Positions 24,517 to 37,200 of a stretch of DNA of 64,000 bases are shown here, in pieces. Each line of letters opens with the position of its first letter. Position 1 is the stretch's first letter. The DNA comes from Chlorops oryzae. Taxonomy: Eukaryota > Arthropoda > Insecta > Diptera > Chloropidae. The stretch covers positions 21,802,139 to 21,866,138 of the forward strand of contig CM035809.1 in the NCBI GenBank assembly GCA_020466095.1. The letters run 5' to 3'. The notes beneath the pieces are model-generated. The model did no database searches, was not told the DNA's origin, and saw only the letters and a program-made list of their open reading frames with translations. The position numbers and the translations under genes were made by a program.

Positions 24517-25815
24517 TACAAAAATTTTCTTCTTAGCTCTGTCTGAAATGATAGAAAATTTCCTAATTCTTTTCAGAAGCGTTTTTTATATGAAGTTTTT
24601 CATTTCTGAGAGAGCTGAGATAGCCCCCTAGACAGAAATTAGGCACGGAAGTTTAAAACAAAATTCGCGTCACAGTGAAAAAAATGAAAGTCCCAGGCTA
24701 GATTAGGGGCTTGATATATGAGAGGAATTCTTAAAGGCTCTACCAAGGGGTATAATGGTATCGAGGGGAATATTTCTGAAGCCTGGGGCCTCCTTGTTGG
24801 ATTACAAAAGGGTAACAAAAACGTCATCTTGCGTTCCATATTTTGAACCTCCCTCCCTCCTCAAAACAGGGCTGAATAAAAAAAATTCACTTTTTGTATT
24901 GAATTCTGTAAATAAATAAATAAATAATAAAAACCCTGGATTTTTCCCCACAAAAAAAATTTTTATTCTATAGAAAGTACTAAAGAATCCCTTATGGAAA
25001 TTTATGTTCGACCTTTGGGTGCAAATTTTATGTCACAAAAAGTGCCTGTCTAAGGTTCCGATCAGGCCATTGAATAGCGCGAAGATATATGGAAGCTAAT
25101 ACCTTAACTTTTAGTGACCAGTGTAACTATTTAATTAGGTGCAAATAAAAATATTATGATATAAAGACAAGTAGCGTTTATCTATTTAATAAATTTTTTT
25201 TTTAATAAAAGTGCGACTTTTTCCATACGATCGGTTTCCAGTCACACTCAACGTGCAGCATTCAAAGTTCAAAGGAATTGCGCAAACAAAGTTCAAAAAA
25301 CTGCATGGACAAAATTATTTTTTATTAAAACTACGAGGAAAATATTCAAACCCAAACACCAAAAAAAAAAAATCAAAAAAAGCAGATATTTTCAAAGTCA
25401 TAATTTGATTGCAGTTACATTTAGCATGAATGTGTTAAATGTTTTTACCAGCAATGGGAATGATCACTCACATCCGAAGAGTTTTTTGACGTTATTTTTC
25501 AAAATTTATTTGAAAAAATATTTTTTTTTTATTTTGCTATTTTTTTATGCACTTTTTGTTTGAAGTTTTTCTTAATTTTTTTTTATTTATTTTATGTTGT
25601 CTTTAATATATTTTTTTAAAACAATATTTGAATCAACGTCACGTCACGCCAGCAAAGTCGATTTGTCACTCAGTTATGCTCGCTATTCTCACACAATGCG
25701 CGGGCCGCTCAAAGTTTTGTTGAATTGTTTGAGTTGGAGTCTGGATTACGACTAAATTGAATTTTAGCAAATAAGCTGAAAATATATGAGGAGTCCATTG
25801 TCGAATGAGCTTGTG
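24517..25815. other. Intergenic, no gene recognised
   Basis: AT-rich with homopolymer runs. No conserved coding sequence was seen. Confidence 0.4.
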
Positions 25816-26430
25816 AAGATCTGCAAATATGCGAAGACAGCATCTTAACTATTGTGGTGTAGTGGTTCGTTCGATTGCGTTTTTTTTTCTTCTTTGTCAT
25901 ACTTTAAGTGTGAACAAGTTTTTGAAGGAATGTCTTTTTGGCTCGTGTAAGGCATTTTGATGGTTAGCGATAGTTGGCTTTTAAGAATGGGTTTGACTTA
26001 TGATGACAATCATTATTATGTTCTATTCACAAATGAGCGGTAAATTTTTCAAATCTTTTATTTCTTGATGCAAAAAGCACAGTCAAAAGCTTTTGAAATG
26101 TCCTTTATGAGTCGAAATTGGCTAGATATGCGAAGGCAGCATTTAACTATTGTGGTGTAGGTTCGTAACGATTGCGGTTTTTTTTTCTTCTATTGTCATA
26201 CTTAAGTGTGAACAAGTTTTTGAAGGAATGTCTTTTTGGCTCGTGTAAGGCATTTTGATGGTTAGCGATAGTTGGCTTTTAAGAATGGGTTTGACTTATG
26301 ATGACAATAATAATTTGTTTATTACAAAATGACGAAATTTTTCAAATCTTTTATTTTTGTGCAAAAAGCACAGGTCAAAAGCTTTCTGTAAATGTCTTAG
26401 AGTTCGATTAAATTGGACGTCTGATTAGGC
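25816..26430. repeat. Imperfect tandem duplication, period about 300 bp, indel-rich
   Basis: The block from ATATGCGAAGACAGCATC (about 25827) onward repeats from about 26126. It shares GTGTGAACAAGTTTTTGAAG and GTTAGCGATAGTTGGC exactly, but elsewhere differs by many one- and two-base indels. Similar indel-rich doublets occur at 7910-8230, 42975-43960 and 56040-56710. Confidence 0.8.
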
Positions 26431-26459
26431 AACATGGTTTTTATCAAAATAACTATTAG

Positions 26460-26873
26460 AAACTTAGATTAGGCAGCCTATCAGGGAAGCCTAGCTTAGG
26501 CCGATAGGCCTGAGTTAGGGCAAAGCCTGAGTTAGGGAACCTGAGTTAGGGACAGCCTGAGTTAGGGCAGCCTGGTAGAGCTATAGAGGCAGCCTGAGTT
26601 AGGGAAGCCTGAGTTAGGGCAGCCTGAGTTAGGGAGCCTAGTCCTGAGTTAGGACCTGGTAATGACCTGAGTTAGGGCAACCTGAGTTAGGGAAGCCTGA
26701 GTTAGGGAAGCCTGAGTTAGGGAAACCTGAGTTAGAGAAGCCTGAGTTAGAGAAGCCTGAGTTAGGGAAACCTGAGTTAGAGCAACCTGAGTTAGAGAAG
26801 CAGCCTGAGTTAGAGCAGCCTGAGTTAGAGAAGCCTGAGTTAGGGCAGCCTGAGTTAGGGCAGCCTCAGTTAG
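26460..26873. repeat. 15-bp minisatellite (AGCCTGAGTTAGGGA)
   Basis: About two dozen copies of AGCCTGAGTTAGGGA and variants (GGGC, GAGA) are in direct array, imperfect near the left end. There are no spacers, so it is not a CRISPR. Confidence 0.93.
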
Positions 26874-29861
26874 AGAAGAGGGGCGGCCATTTCACATCGA
26901 TGTGTGACAACAGTACTCCATTAGTACCACTATAAGGACGGAATAATTTTTTTTTACCCAATGCGGCTCCAAAAAGGGGGCTTAGAAAACATACGAAAAT
27001 AACTTGATTCAAATGCGACTCTGTCTCCTTGACATTATTCTTAAGTATGGCAGCATTAGGACAACTTCCGGTTTCTGAGTACAGTCGAGTTTGGATAGTG
27101 TGAACCCCGTAATGCAAAAAATGGACTATGAAACGAAATGGACAACAGAAAACGCTGCTACTCTCACTTTTCACAAAAAGAAAGTACAAAAATCAATAGG
27201 AAAACGTAAGAAGCCAATGTACCTATTGATTTTTTTTACAAAAACTGAGCTTTTTGCCAAAAAGATTGTATGCTAAGAACTCCTGATTTGCAATATTTAA
27301 GCTCACTAGCTGAACACTTCATACTTTCGAGACAAAGCACTGCTAGACTCAAGTTTCATTTACCGCAGGCTGATGACAATCGCAACCACCATTTTTAATG
27401 TGATTCCCTTTTCCGGAAGGACACTCGAAACGAGATCGCCTGCATTCTGAACAATGATCAAAGGCAATCACGTTTCAATTTTGATAAATAAAAAAACCCA
27501 AGAATCACATCATCCATAATGAAAGCAAAAGTTCAGCAACGTCATGATTTGAAATGCAGCCCAGAAAAACTAAAAAAAAAAAAACTACCTATAAAACAAG
27601 AAAGGCTAAGGACTTGTTTAAGCAAATCATGTCTTTGTTATGCCGCACTCAAGGCCAACAACTTCTTTTTTTTTTGCATAAAGATATGTTGGATACGGCG
27701 GCGCATGTGCAGCAAAGCAGGCACTTGAGGCTTACAACCAACACAACAACTTCTTCTCTCATCGCAGACCTTTGCTGACTGTCACTTGTAACCTGTTTCC
27801 TTCGGATGAGTAAACAATTTTTGGGGAAAAAAAATTTTGTAAATTATAAAAATGAGGTAAGAAACTCCATTATGTCTTAAAACGTAAGAATCAACATTTA
27901 AGCAGAGATTTTTTAAAGGCCATAAAAATTTTTAGTGCCACTATCTGTGAGTTATAACAATTGATCTTGGTTAGGGAATAATTAATTTTATGGTATTATT
28001 TTAGACATAAATTTTATGTTTAAATATAAATTTTTACTTGTAAAATAGGATTTCTTAAGCAGACAATTTATACCCTTAGGTCTTATAATATGAAAAATGT
28101 ATTTAAATGATTCATTTGTGGCCAACTTAATTGGCTCTTGGGTGGTTTGGGCCTCCGTAGACACAAACCTAGCAGCAGTTATAGCCACCACCAATCCCCG
28201 CCATCTTAAATGGTCAAACAGTCAAACATCAGCTCCCACCAACTGCTTCTTGCGAAATTTCTGACCAATTAGCTGGAGAATATTATAATTCATGTTAGAG
28301 CGTTGATAAAACATTTATTGCTCACTCGTTAGCTGAGTTTACGACCTTCCTTTGACAAGCACCGTCCAGGCTAACGGAAACTTCAGCATTATTTTTACGG
28401 GTAATTTTCAAAACTACATAAACACTTAATTTTAATGTTGAGTAAGAAATTATTTTTGAGTGCATGTTGACATTTTCACTGTCGAAAATATTTATTGCTA
28501 AAATCGAATGTAAAAAATTAACTTTAAACATATATATGAAGGTGTAGCGCTAGGCATGCGCACCGATTTGCAAAAATTAGTCTGATGCATCAATGCAATA
28601 TCGTCTGATTTTAGCTTAAAACAAAATTTATATAATCCTTAAAATTGAAACGTAATATTAATCTATAAATAAAATATCAGAGAAACTATATTATGCATGT
28701 ATTTGAGCCTCGAGTCCCAGAGAAAAGCATGAAATATTTTCAGATCTAAAAACAATCCAAAGAAAAAATTTCCGCTTGCGATATGATATGAAAGGAAAGT
28801 TAAGTTCAAAAGAACTATTCCTTGATTCTTCCCCATACAACGTACTCCCATACAACCTACTCCCATACTACGTACTCCCATACAAGATTCAAAGCAAGAA
28901 ACATTTAAAATGATTTTGACAGACAGTGTCACGAAATTTGGAAAAAAGCCAACAATTTTCTTACTCGAGAGTCAGATACACGATAAAATGCTTGAAAGCA
29001 TCCCATTTGAATGCATCAGAAAGAACAAGAAGCACAGATTGTTCCGGAACATTGAACAAACAATCGTCTCTTTTCTTCGCACGTCTTCCTCCACTTCCAT
29101 AATTGCTTTAAAACACTGTTCGTGTGTCTGATTCTCGATTTATCCGAAATGCAATATCTAAAATCGCAACGAGTTCTCGCAATATTGGATATGCCCCATA
29201 AGCCGCCAGCTGTCTTTAAGCGCCACATAAACATTCAGTCTGACTGATCAATCACCCATTTACGTGTTTACGTACGCATTCTTTCATACCCAATCGCATC
29301 CATCGATTAAATCAAAAGATTTTCTGGAGACAATACAATTAAATGAATTTTGTTGCATTGTAAATCCAAGATGGCCGCTTCTACTAAATGGTTGTTTACA
29401 AATTTTCCCACAACACCCTCAATATGGGTATCAAATGAAAGGCCTTGACTAGTAGATCGCAGTGCTCTATGAATATTATAATCTAAGATGACCGTCAACA
29501 AAATGGCCTGTCACATATTTTCTCAATTTTCAAAATAAGTATCAAAAAAATAAAATCGTTAGGCGTAAGCTGTGTTGACAGCATGGAACCACCATAAAGA
29601 CATTATTTTGATGTCTGATCAATGACATAGATTGATGTGGAAGAGGAGTGTGATTACTGGAACCTGGAACATATCGAATTATATTTTTTAGATTTAAGTA
29701 CATTAATTTCAATAAAACCATTAAAATTAAAAAAAAAATTACATAATTTATTAAATCAGCTAATTTTTTTAAATAATGAAAAATTAATGTTTTATTAAAA
29801 TATATTTTTTTTTTTTTTTTTGGAATTGTTTCAATTCTGAAATTGAAGTTTTTTAAAAAGA
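26874..29861. other. Intergenic, no gene recognised
   Basis: About 3 kb without a supported gene. At 29380-29510 the phrase TATCAAATGAAAGGCC and two nearby AAGATGGCC/AAGATGACC blocks look like a dispersed repeat. At 28835-28885 the phrase CCCATACAACGTACT occurs three times. Short open frames here show no conserved features. Confidence 0.4.
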
Positions 29862-29925
29862 AGTCGCTGGCTGCGGGATTCGAACCCACCGTCGGCAAAA
29901 CGCTACGCCATTCAAAGCGTCATGT
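29862..29925 (-). other. tRNA-like sequence, shortened
   Basis: The minus strand has AATGGCGTAGCG (A-box-like) and GGTGGGTTCGAATCCC (good B box), followed by TTCTTTTT. The anticodon arm is missing. Probably a SINE remnant. Confidence 0.5.
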
Positions 29926-29987
29926 AGCTATTATTGTCCAAAGATAAATTTTGATATCGAAGCTCCAGCAATGAGGGAAGCCCGGAC

Positions 29988-30645
29988 CAGTGATGCCAGA
30001 TCAGCAGATTTTCTGCTAGATCTAGCAGATTTTGAAATTGGGCAGCTGAGAAAAATTCGTTATTGCGGATAGCTGAAAATCTAGCGGAATTTTACTGTTT
30101 ATCAGCAGCTTTTTAGCTGATTTTTAGGCTTTTGCAAATAGATGAACAAATTTTATTTTCCATTGGTAATCAAAGAACCACATTTTGAGATCTTTCCCCT
30201 ACGAGACACGAAAAAGCGTTTGAGATTAGCCAGAGAAAAATGCTTGATCTGGAAATACTGGTCAACTGCTTGCTTATATATGCCAGTAACGGATTGTTTT
30301 GAAGCGTTGGGGGATTTGTGAATATTTAGCAAACGAGCTAAAACTGATAATAAAATTGTGATATTATCATAAAATAAATATTAAAATAAAAAAGTAACCC
30401 ACTGTTTCACCAAGCTATTTAAATAAAATTAAATTAAAATTACCTTTTATTTATATGCGATTAGAAAGTTCGTTTCATTCAAGTTTTATTTCAATAGCTT
30501 GGTGAAACCGGGGGTAAGATTTTTTTTTTTTGTTTTCAAGCGAATGTTTTTCTATACGAAAACTGGCATATTTGAATTCAGCTGAATCTAGCTGAAAATA
30601 AAGCGCTGTCTAGCAGAATTTTACAAAACCTATCTGGCAACACTG
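29988..30645. mobile_element. Non-autonomous hAT element with perfect 8-bp target duplication
   Basis: Ends are CAGTGATGCCAGAT and ATCTGGCAACACTG, with further inner pairing (TCTGCTAGA with TCTAGCAGA). Both flanks are GCCCGGAC (29980-29987 and 30646-30653), an exact 8-bp duplication typical of hAT. 658 bp, no transposase. It lies just upstream of Arc42. Confidence 0.9.
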
Positions 30646-30834
30646 GCCCGGACGTATCATGGCTGGGCCGCATTAATGATCAAAGCGATTGTGTTTACAT
30701 ATATATATATTTTTTTTTTTGTAGTGATAAAGTGCAGTCAGTGGAATTTAGACTTGTTTGGTGCTCTAATTTTGTGTGTTATTGAATAAAAATATTTTGG
30801 AATATATTTACTTCATTGCAATATTTTAGCAACT

Positions 30835-32537
30835 ATGCTCAGGAAAACCGTTCAATTAGGTATGTCAAAAGGGTACAAAGTCTATATTGCACTTCTTCTT
30901 CAAAAGCGTCATTAATAAAAATTTGATGGTTTTTTTCAGAAAATTCTAATTTTTCTCTTAAGCCTCAAAATATTGAACTGTGATGAAATCTATTTCAATT
31001 TGTAATTATTCACTTAAAGAATAAATTCAATAATTTCTGCCAGAGATGTTTTTCTCACTAAAATTTTAAATAAACAAAAACATGATTAATAAAGCAATTT
31101 TGAGTTGTGTCTCTTTTGAAGATGGAGTGCGATATTTTTGTTTGTCTATCCTTGAAGATCAAAATTTAATTATTGATATACTACATAATGTTAATTGCCA
31201 ATTTAACTGATGTGGATTATGTACTTATTTAAAAATTAAAAAATTATTATATTAATTGTGTAAATGTTTTATTTAGGAATCCAATGTCGCGTCGCGACGA
31301 AAAGACACATAGCATGTCTAGCTGCTCTTCCAGAAACGCATCAAATGCTCCAGAAAACTTGTAGAGATTTTGCCAACGCTGAACTCGTTCCAAACGCTGC
31401 CAAATACGATCGGGAGCATTTATACCCAGAGAAAGCAATCAAACAAATGGGAGAACTTGGGACTAATGGCCATATCAACACCAGAAGAATTGGGTAAACA
31501 CAATTAAATACATAAATATCCTTGTTATCTTACATATGTATATATGTATCATTTTATTTGAAGGTGGTACAGGCTTGGACTATCTAGCATATGCAATCGC
31601 GATGGAAGAGATTTCGCGCGGATGTGCTTCAGCAGGTGTTATAATGTCCGTGAATAATTCATTGTATTTAGGCCCTCTGCACACTTATGGCAACGAACAG
31701 CAGAAACAACAATATTTGACACCATATACAACGGGTGAAAAAATTGGTTTCTTTGCTCTTTCCGAGCCGGGAAACGGTTCGGATGCTGGTGCTGCATCAA
31801 CTGTAGCAGTTGACAAGGGTGATCATTATGTTCTTAATGGTACGAAGGCATGGATAACGAACGGTTATGAATCGAGCGCAGGAGTTGTTTTCGCAACGAC
31901 CGACAAGTCCAAGAAACATAAAGGCATCTCGGCATTTATAGTACCAAAAGGTCTTAAGGGTTTTTCATTGGGTAAGAAAGAAGATAAACTTGGAATACGT
32001 GCTTCTTCGACGTGCCAACTGATATTTGAGGATACCATTGTGCCAAAGGAAAATATGCTAGGTCAGCCAGGCAATGGATTTAAAATTGCAATGCAAAGTC
32101 TTGACGCCGGACGCATTGGTATCGCAGGGCAGGCTTTAGGCATCGCTCAAGCTTCTTTGGAATTGGCTATTGATTATGCCGAGAAACGAACTGCATTCGG
32201 TAAACCGATTTCAAAATTTCCAACAATACAACAAAAAATTGCCGACATGGCGCTACGATTAGAATCGGCACGTCTGTTAACTTGGCGTGCCTCTTGGCTG
32301 AAAGACAATAAGAAACCTTTTACTAAAGAAGCTGCAATGGCTAAATTGGCAGCTTCGGAGGCTGCTACATTTTGCTCGCATCAGTGCATACAGGTCCTGG
32401 GTGGAATGGGCTATGTAACCGACATGGCCGCGGAGAGACATTATAGAGACGCAAGAATAACCGAGATATACGAGGGAACTTCGGAGATACAACGTCTAGT
32501 GGCTGCGGGATGTTTAATTAAAGAATATTCCAGCTAA
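30835..32537 (+). CDS. Arc42: Short-chain acyl-CoA dehydrogenase (Arc42-type)
   Basis: Three exons: 30835-30859 (MLRKTVQL), 31277-31493 and 31564-32537, about 404 residues, the family's length. It is a mitochondrial FAD enzyme of beta-oxidation that oxidises short-chain acyl-CoA to 2-enoyl-CoA and passes electrons to ETF. Visible are an N-terminal basic leader, [14 protein letters not shown] and GTKAWITNG (flavin/substrate signature), [17 protein letters not shown] (signature 2) and the catalytic-Glu region [11 protein letters not shown] at the C-terminus. Exon 2 carries one extra G in GGG at 31459-31461. Without it the frame reads [14 protein letters not shown] and joins exon 3 (GTGLDY) in phase; with it the exon hits a stop. 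Everything else is intact, so I treat this as a sequence error. An AATAAA-type signal lies near 32651. Confidence 0.93.
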
Positions 32538-32739
32538 AATTAATAATTTACTATGTCAAAACGAAAGTGTTCAAGGTCATCATCATTTTATATTAAGCTT
32601 AAAGACTAATTTTTATATGTGTGTGTTTATTACTAAGCAAAACTGGTAGGAATAAATGAAAAGTTTTTCAAATCTCCTAATTGTAGTTGTCTATAATTTT
32701 TTCCACCAACTATTCAATGGTTATAAAACGTAATTTTAG

Positions 32740-33565
32740 TAGGGTGACCAAACGTCCTTTTTTAAAAGGACATGTCCTTTTTTTTGGCGGTTTGGGGAAA
32801 GTAATTAATCGGCCTTTGATTGTCCTTTATTTTATTCATTGTTCTGGTGATATTAATAAATCCCGTTCAAGTGTATATAACTTATTACTAATAAAAACTA
32901 GGCTGTCGAAATTTTTATTATTATTGTTTTTAATGTTAAAATGTCCACACGGAATTTGAAAGACAATTGCCTAAAAAGATTTTGAGAATTTTTTCAGATT
33001 TTTTGAAGGACGTTTAGAGGTCGCGCAAATGGATTTTATGGGGAAACCTCCACTTTTGAAGGAAGGGTTGTAATTTATACCTCAAATGGATGCCTACGTG
33101 TAAAATTTTATTGTAAAATGTAATCAGGTCGAAAGATAATGAATTGAGCTTTATTTTGGGGTGTACAGAAGGGGGCTAGCTACGCTAATGTAAAATTTGT
33201 ACTCACCTGTGTGCGCGCGATTTGCCACTATGAACTTAGCTTTCGTGGTGCAACAATGAAAAGCTCTTATTTTTTCTAAATTTTTAATGCAAAAAAAATT
33301 TATTTATATTAAGAAGATAATAAAACAACAAAAAAAATTAATTTCTTGAAAAGTAAAAAAAAATAATATATAGAAATTTGCTTTTTCTCTATATTTCGAA
33401 GAGATTTTCTTAGGTCGTGTTTGACTATTGGAAGTATATACTACGCCCCAAAAGAACATGTGAAAAAGTGTTTTCATAGCATATGGAAAACATTTCATGA
33501 AGGGGGAGTTTTGGTTTTCGCTTTAAGGTGTCCTTTATTTAACCGAAAGCATTTTGGTCACCCTA
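32740..33565. mobile_element. Non-autonomous element with TAGGGTGACCA ends and 8-bp target duplication
   Basis: The left end TAGGGTGACCAAACGTCC and right end TTGGTCACCCTA are inverted. Flanks are AATTTTAG on both sides (32732-32739, 33566-33573), an exact 8-bp duplication. 826 bp without a transposase. hAT-like by target length, though the terminal sequence is less typical. Confidence 0.85.
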
Positions 33566-33573
33566 AATTTTAG

Positions 33574-34241
33574 GGATCTTAACACAAATAAGATATATAA
33601 GTATTTATATGTTATGTTGTCAAACGCGTCCCTTAAAGTATATTCTTCCCAGGACTCCAAGATGGCAAAAATCACAATGAATATTGTATCTATATAGAGG
33701 AAATGAATCATCGTATGTTTGTGAGCAAGCATCAGAATCAAAGTCTATAGCCCGCTCATAATGAATACGCTGCGTGATGACAAGAATGACAGTGTAAGGG
33801 AAAAAGATGCATGATTGAAACGTTGATACTTGCAGAGTATATTTTTTAGTTGAAAAAAGGCTTTGTACCGAAATGGATACTTCCATTTTTTTCAAAATTT
33901 ATTCTTCCTCAGCATTTAAAATTTCATAAATTACAAGTACAAGTATGCACGCGCCATGATCACTCGTTAAAATTTGACGCAATATGAAGATTGAACCGTA
34001 GAAACACTAAGATCTTTGTTTTACATTCCTTTGCATTAAGCAATGCTTACAGGCAAACATGATAGTGTTGGGGCCGCTTTAAATGTAGCCCGCTTAAGGT
34101 TAAGAAACAGCTGATAATCAAATGCTTTTAATTAAATGGCGGGTAAATGAATTCTTCGTTTATTTTATTTATCGAAAACAAATAAATACCCAAATAAAGA
34201 CTTGCTGATGGTTGAAAAGAACAACTTTAATCGTAATTAAA
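33574..34241. other. Arc42-Blm intergenic region
   Basis: About 670 bases that should contain the Blm promoter. I see no clear TATA box or DRE immediately upstream of the Blm ATG (one TTTATCGAAAAC at 34169). Confidence 0.4.
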
Positions 34242-37200
34242 ATGAGTGGCAACTTATCAAAGCAGCTATCGTTAACCTCTTTTCTGGGTTTAACGGATAA
34301 AACCACAAAAGGTAATACTAAGGAATAAAACTTTTACATAAATGGCTTAATCCACTATGAATTCAACAGGAAAACCATCGTCCCAAAGTAGTGATTCGGA
34401 CAAGCGTGTAATCTCCGTCAAATCGAAAGCATACAACCCCATATACATTGATTCCTCAAGCGACGAGGAATGCTCAACTCAACAAACGCAAAAGACTGAA
34501 ACGAAAATTCAAAATGAGAAATCAATTTTCCCAGCTTCAGTTCAAAAATACTGCCAGCAGGACTCAAGCCAGGCACCTTTGGCTCCTCTTAGTGTTCAAC
34601 AGAAGAAGAAAAGCAATGATTTTCGACTACGATTTCGAGGAAGCCTCACAAAAGCCAATGGAGAATAATGTCAATGAGAATAGGAAAACAACAGATGATA
34701 TTAAAAGTGAGACATCACATAGTTCGCAAGAGTCCTTAACTCTCTCGATGCTCGACGAGAAGAAGCTGCCAATAACACCAACAAAACCACAAGAGAAATC
34801 TTCAAGTATATTAAGTATGAGCACAATTGATGATATTCTTAAGGGTAATGAGGACTTACAAAAGTCTTTGAAGCGTCTTGAAAGTAGCTTGCAGGAATTA
34901 GAGGAAGAAAAACGATTGACGCAAACACCGCCAAAACCATCGAACTATCTAAATTCACTAAGAGATTCGAGTGCGAAAAAATGTATTCTAGATGATTTTG
35001 ATAATCAAATTGATAAAAAGCCACCTCCAGAAGAGAAAAAATTCTCTGAAACACTGATTAGCGATTATGAAGACATTAAAAAACCAACTAAACAAGCCAG
35101 AGTAGTCTTCGATTATGGCCTGCATGAATATTTAACGGAATTGGAGACGAGTGATGCATTCAAAACGTCTCAAAATGAGGTAAATTTTAATTCAAAAATA
35201 TCATTTCAAAGTTATGCTAAACGTTTTTTTCATTTTGTAGACAAATACGCACATACTCAAATCGAATGTAGCAGTTTTAAGAACTTCTTATGTTGAAATT
35301 ATGGAAAAATATTGTAGCATCATCGATCAACTGCCATTAGACTATTTCAATGATATTGAAGGCTTCGAACGGTCAACATTCATAAAATTAAAGGTAACTC
35401 GTCAAAAGTGTAAGGCGAAAATGAAATTGCAACAAACGAGATTAAAAACTTTGGAGACTGAAGCACAGAACGAACAAAGAGATATGAGCACGGATGATCT
35501 GATCGATGAACTGGAAGAAGAAGAAAGAGCAATGCGTGCTGAGGTTAAACAAAATTTTCCATCTAATTTCAATTCATTTTCAAATAATAATAATAATATA
35601 ATAATATGCCTGATGATGATGATGATTTGATACCAGTTAACGTTAACAAATCTTCAAGACGCAACGTTATTAGAGATGAAAGTGAAGATGAAGAAGTTAG
35701 ACAAGGTCCTTATCATTTAGAGACCAACAACATAGATAATGAAATGAGCTCTAAAACTTTAAAAGAAAAGAAAAATAATGCAAATATGAACAATGATGAT
35801 GACTGCGAATTGGACGACCTAGTCCGCGACTTAGTAGAACAAGAAGCAATGCTTCAAGGGAAAACATCGGAGTATAATAAATTTTCAATTCGTGACTTTG
35901 AAGAAAATATTTCAAAGTCGAACGAGAAAAAAAATCAGATGCCATTCGAACACGAAAAATTCACTTCTGAAATCGATCTTGATGAAGACGAAGTAGATAA
36001 TGATGGCTGGCAAGTAAGTTTTATTTTTTTTTCCGTTATTAAATAATTTCAGGTGAACTAAATGTTCTTGCTACATGTAGGTTTATAATCCCAACACGTT
36101 TGAAATTATATCATCACAAGCGGCTATGTTAACGGACGCAAAGAAGAAGTCATCACCAAATACGAGTACTCATTCGAGATCGGTTATACAATTAAGCGAT
36201 GATGATGATGACGGCCCAAGTACAAGTCGTAGACTCGATCGAAATCATAATCAATCCAAGGAAAATTTCTCATCCCCACCTCCGAAAACTAGTTCTTCTG
36301 TGATACCTGTTTGTCCGAAATCAGCTCAAAAAGTCGCCGGAAACTTTTATGCCAATATTCATAACGATGGTATTACCGGTGAATTCGATGGACAAAACTA
36401 TCCTCACTCCGAGCGTGTTGCTGAAGCATTACGTTTTAATTTTGGTTTATCGAAGTTTCGGCCCAATCAGTTGCAAGTTATTAACGCTGCGCTCATTAAT
36501 CACGATTGTTTTGTTTTGATGCCAACAGGTGGTGGCAAATCTTTGTGCTATCAATTGCCAGCACTGTTGACCGAAGGAGTTACGATTGTGATAAGTCCAT
36601 TGAAATCATTGATTTTAGATCAAGTTAATAAGCTATCATCGTTGGATGTGAGTAGCTGCGTGGAATTGAAGAATTTTTCGCTCATTTTTGAGATATTGGA
36701 ATTTTTTTTTTTTTTTTTAGATTTATGCAAAAAGTTTATCTGGCGAGCAGGGTGTTTCTGAGTGGCGTGGTATTTATTGTGACCTCGAGACAAAGCCACC
36801 ACGCATCAAAATTTTGTATGTAACACCTGAGAAAATATCTAGTTCAGCGAAGTTTCAGGTAAGGTTTCATCTTTGATTAATATTAATTTTTTTCTTTATA
36901 TGTAATTAAATTTATGGGTCGTAGTCTTCAACACGGTTTAAGAACTTCGAAATTTTAAATTTTCGAATATATTCTTTAAATCTGCATGCCAGTTTAAATC
37001 AATCAAATAGATGGTTTTCGAGGCAAATACACGTTTGAGAGAAAACCCCTAATATTATCTTTTATTTTTAAATTTTCATAGTTTAAATCTACACTTGAAG
37101 AACCCTTTGATGCAAGCCGTATTTTTCTTTTTCCAGGACATTCTTGATCTCTTATATTCGCGTAATTACATCAGTCGTTTTGTGATCGACGAAGCACATT

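Noticed and set aside
26460..26873. Regular repeats resembling a CRISPR array
   Set aside because: Direct 15-bp units without unique spacers, in a eukaryotic genome.
27519..27778. Two overlapping plus-strand frames of about 70 codons
   Set aside because: Lysine-rich from A runs, mutually overlapping, no conserved motif.
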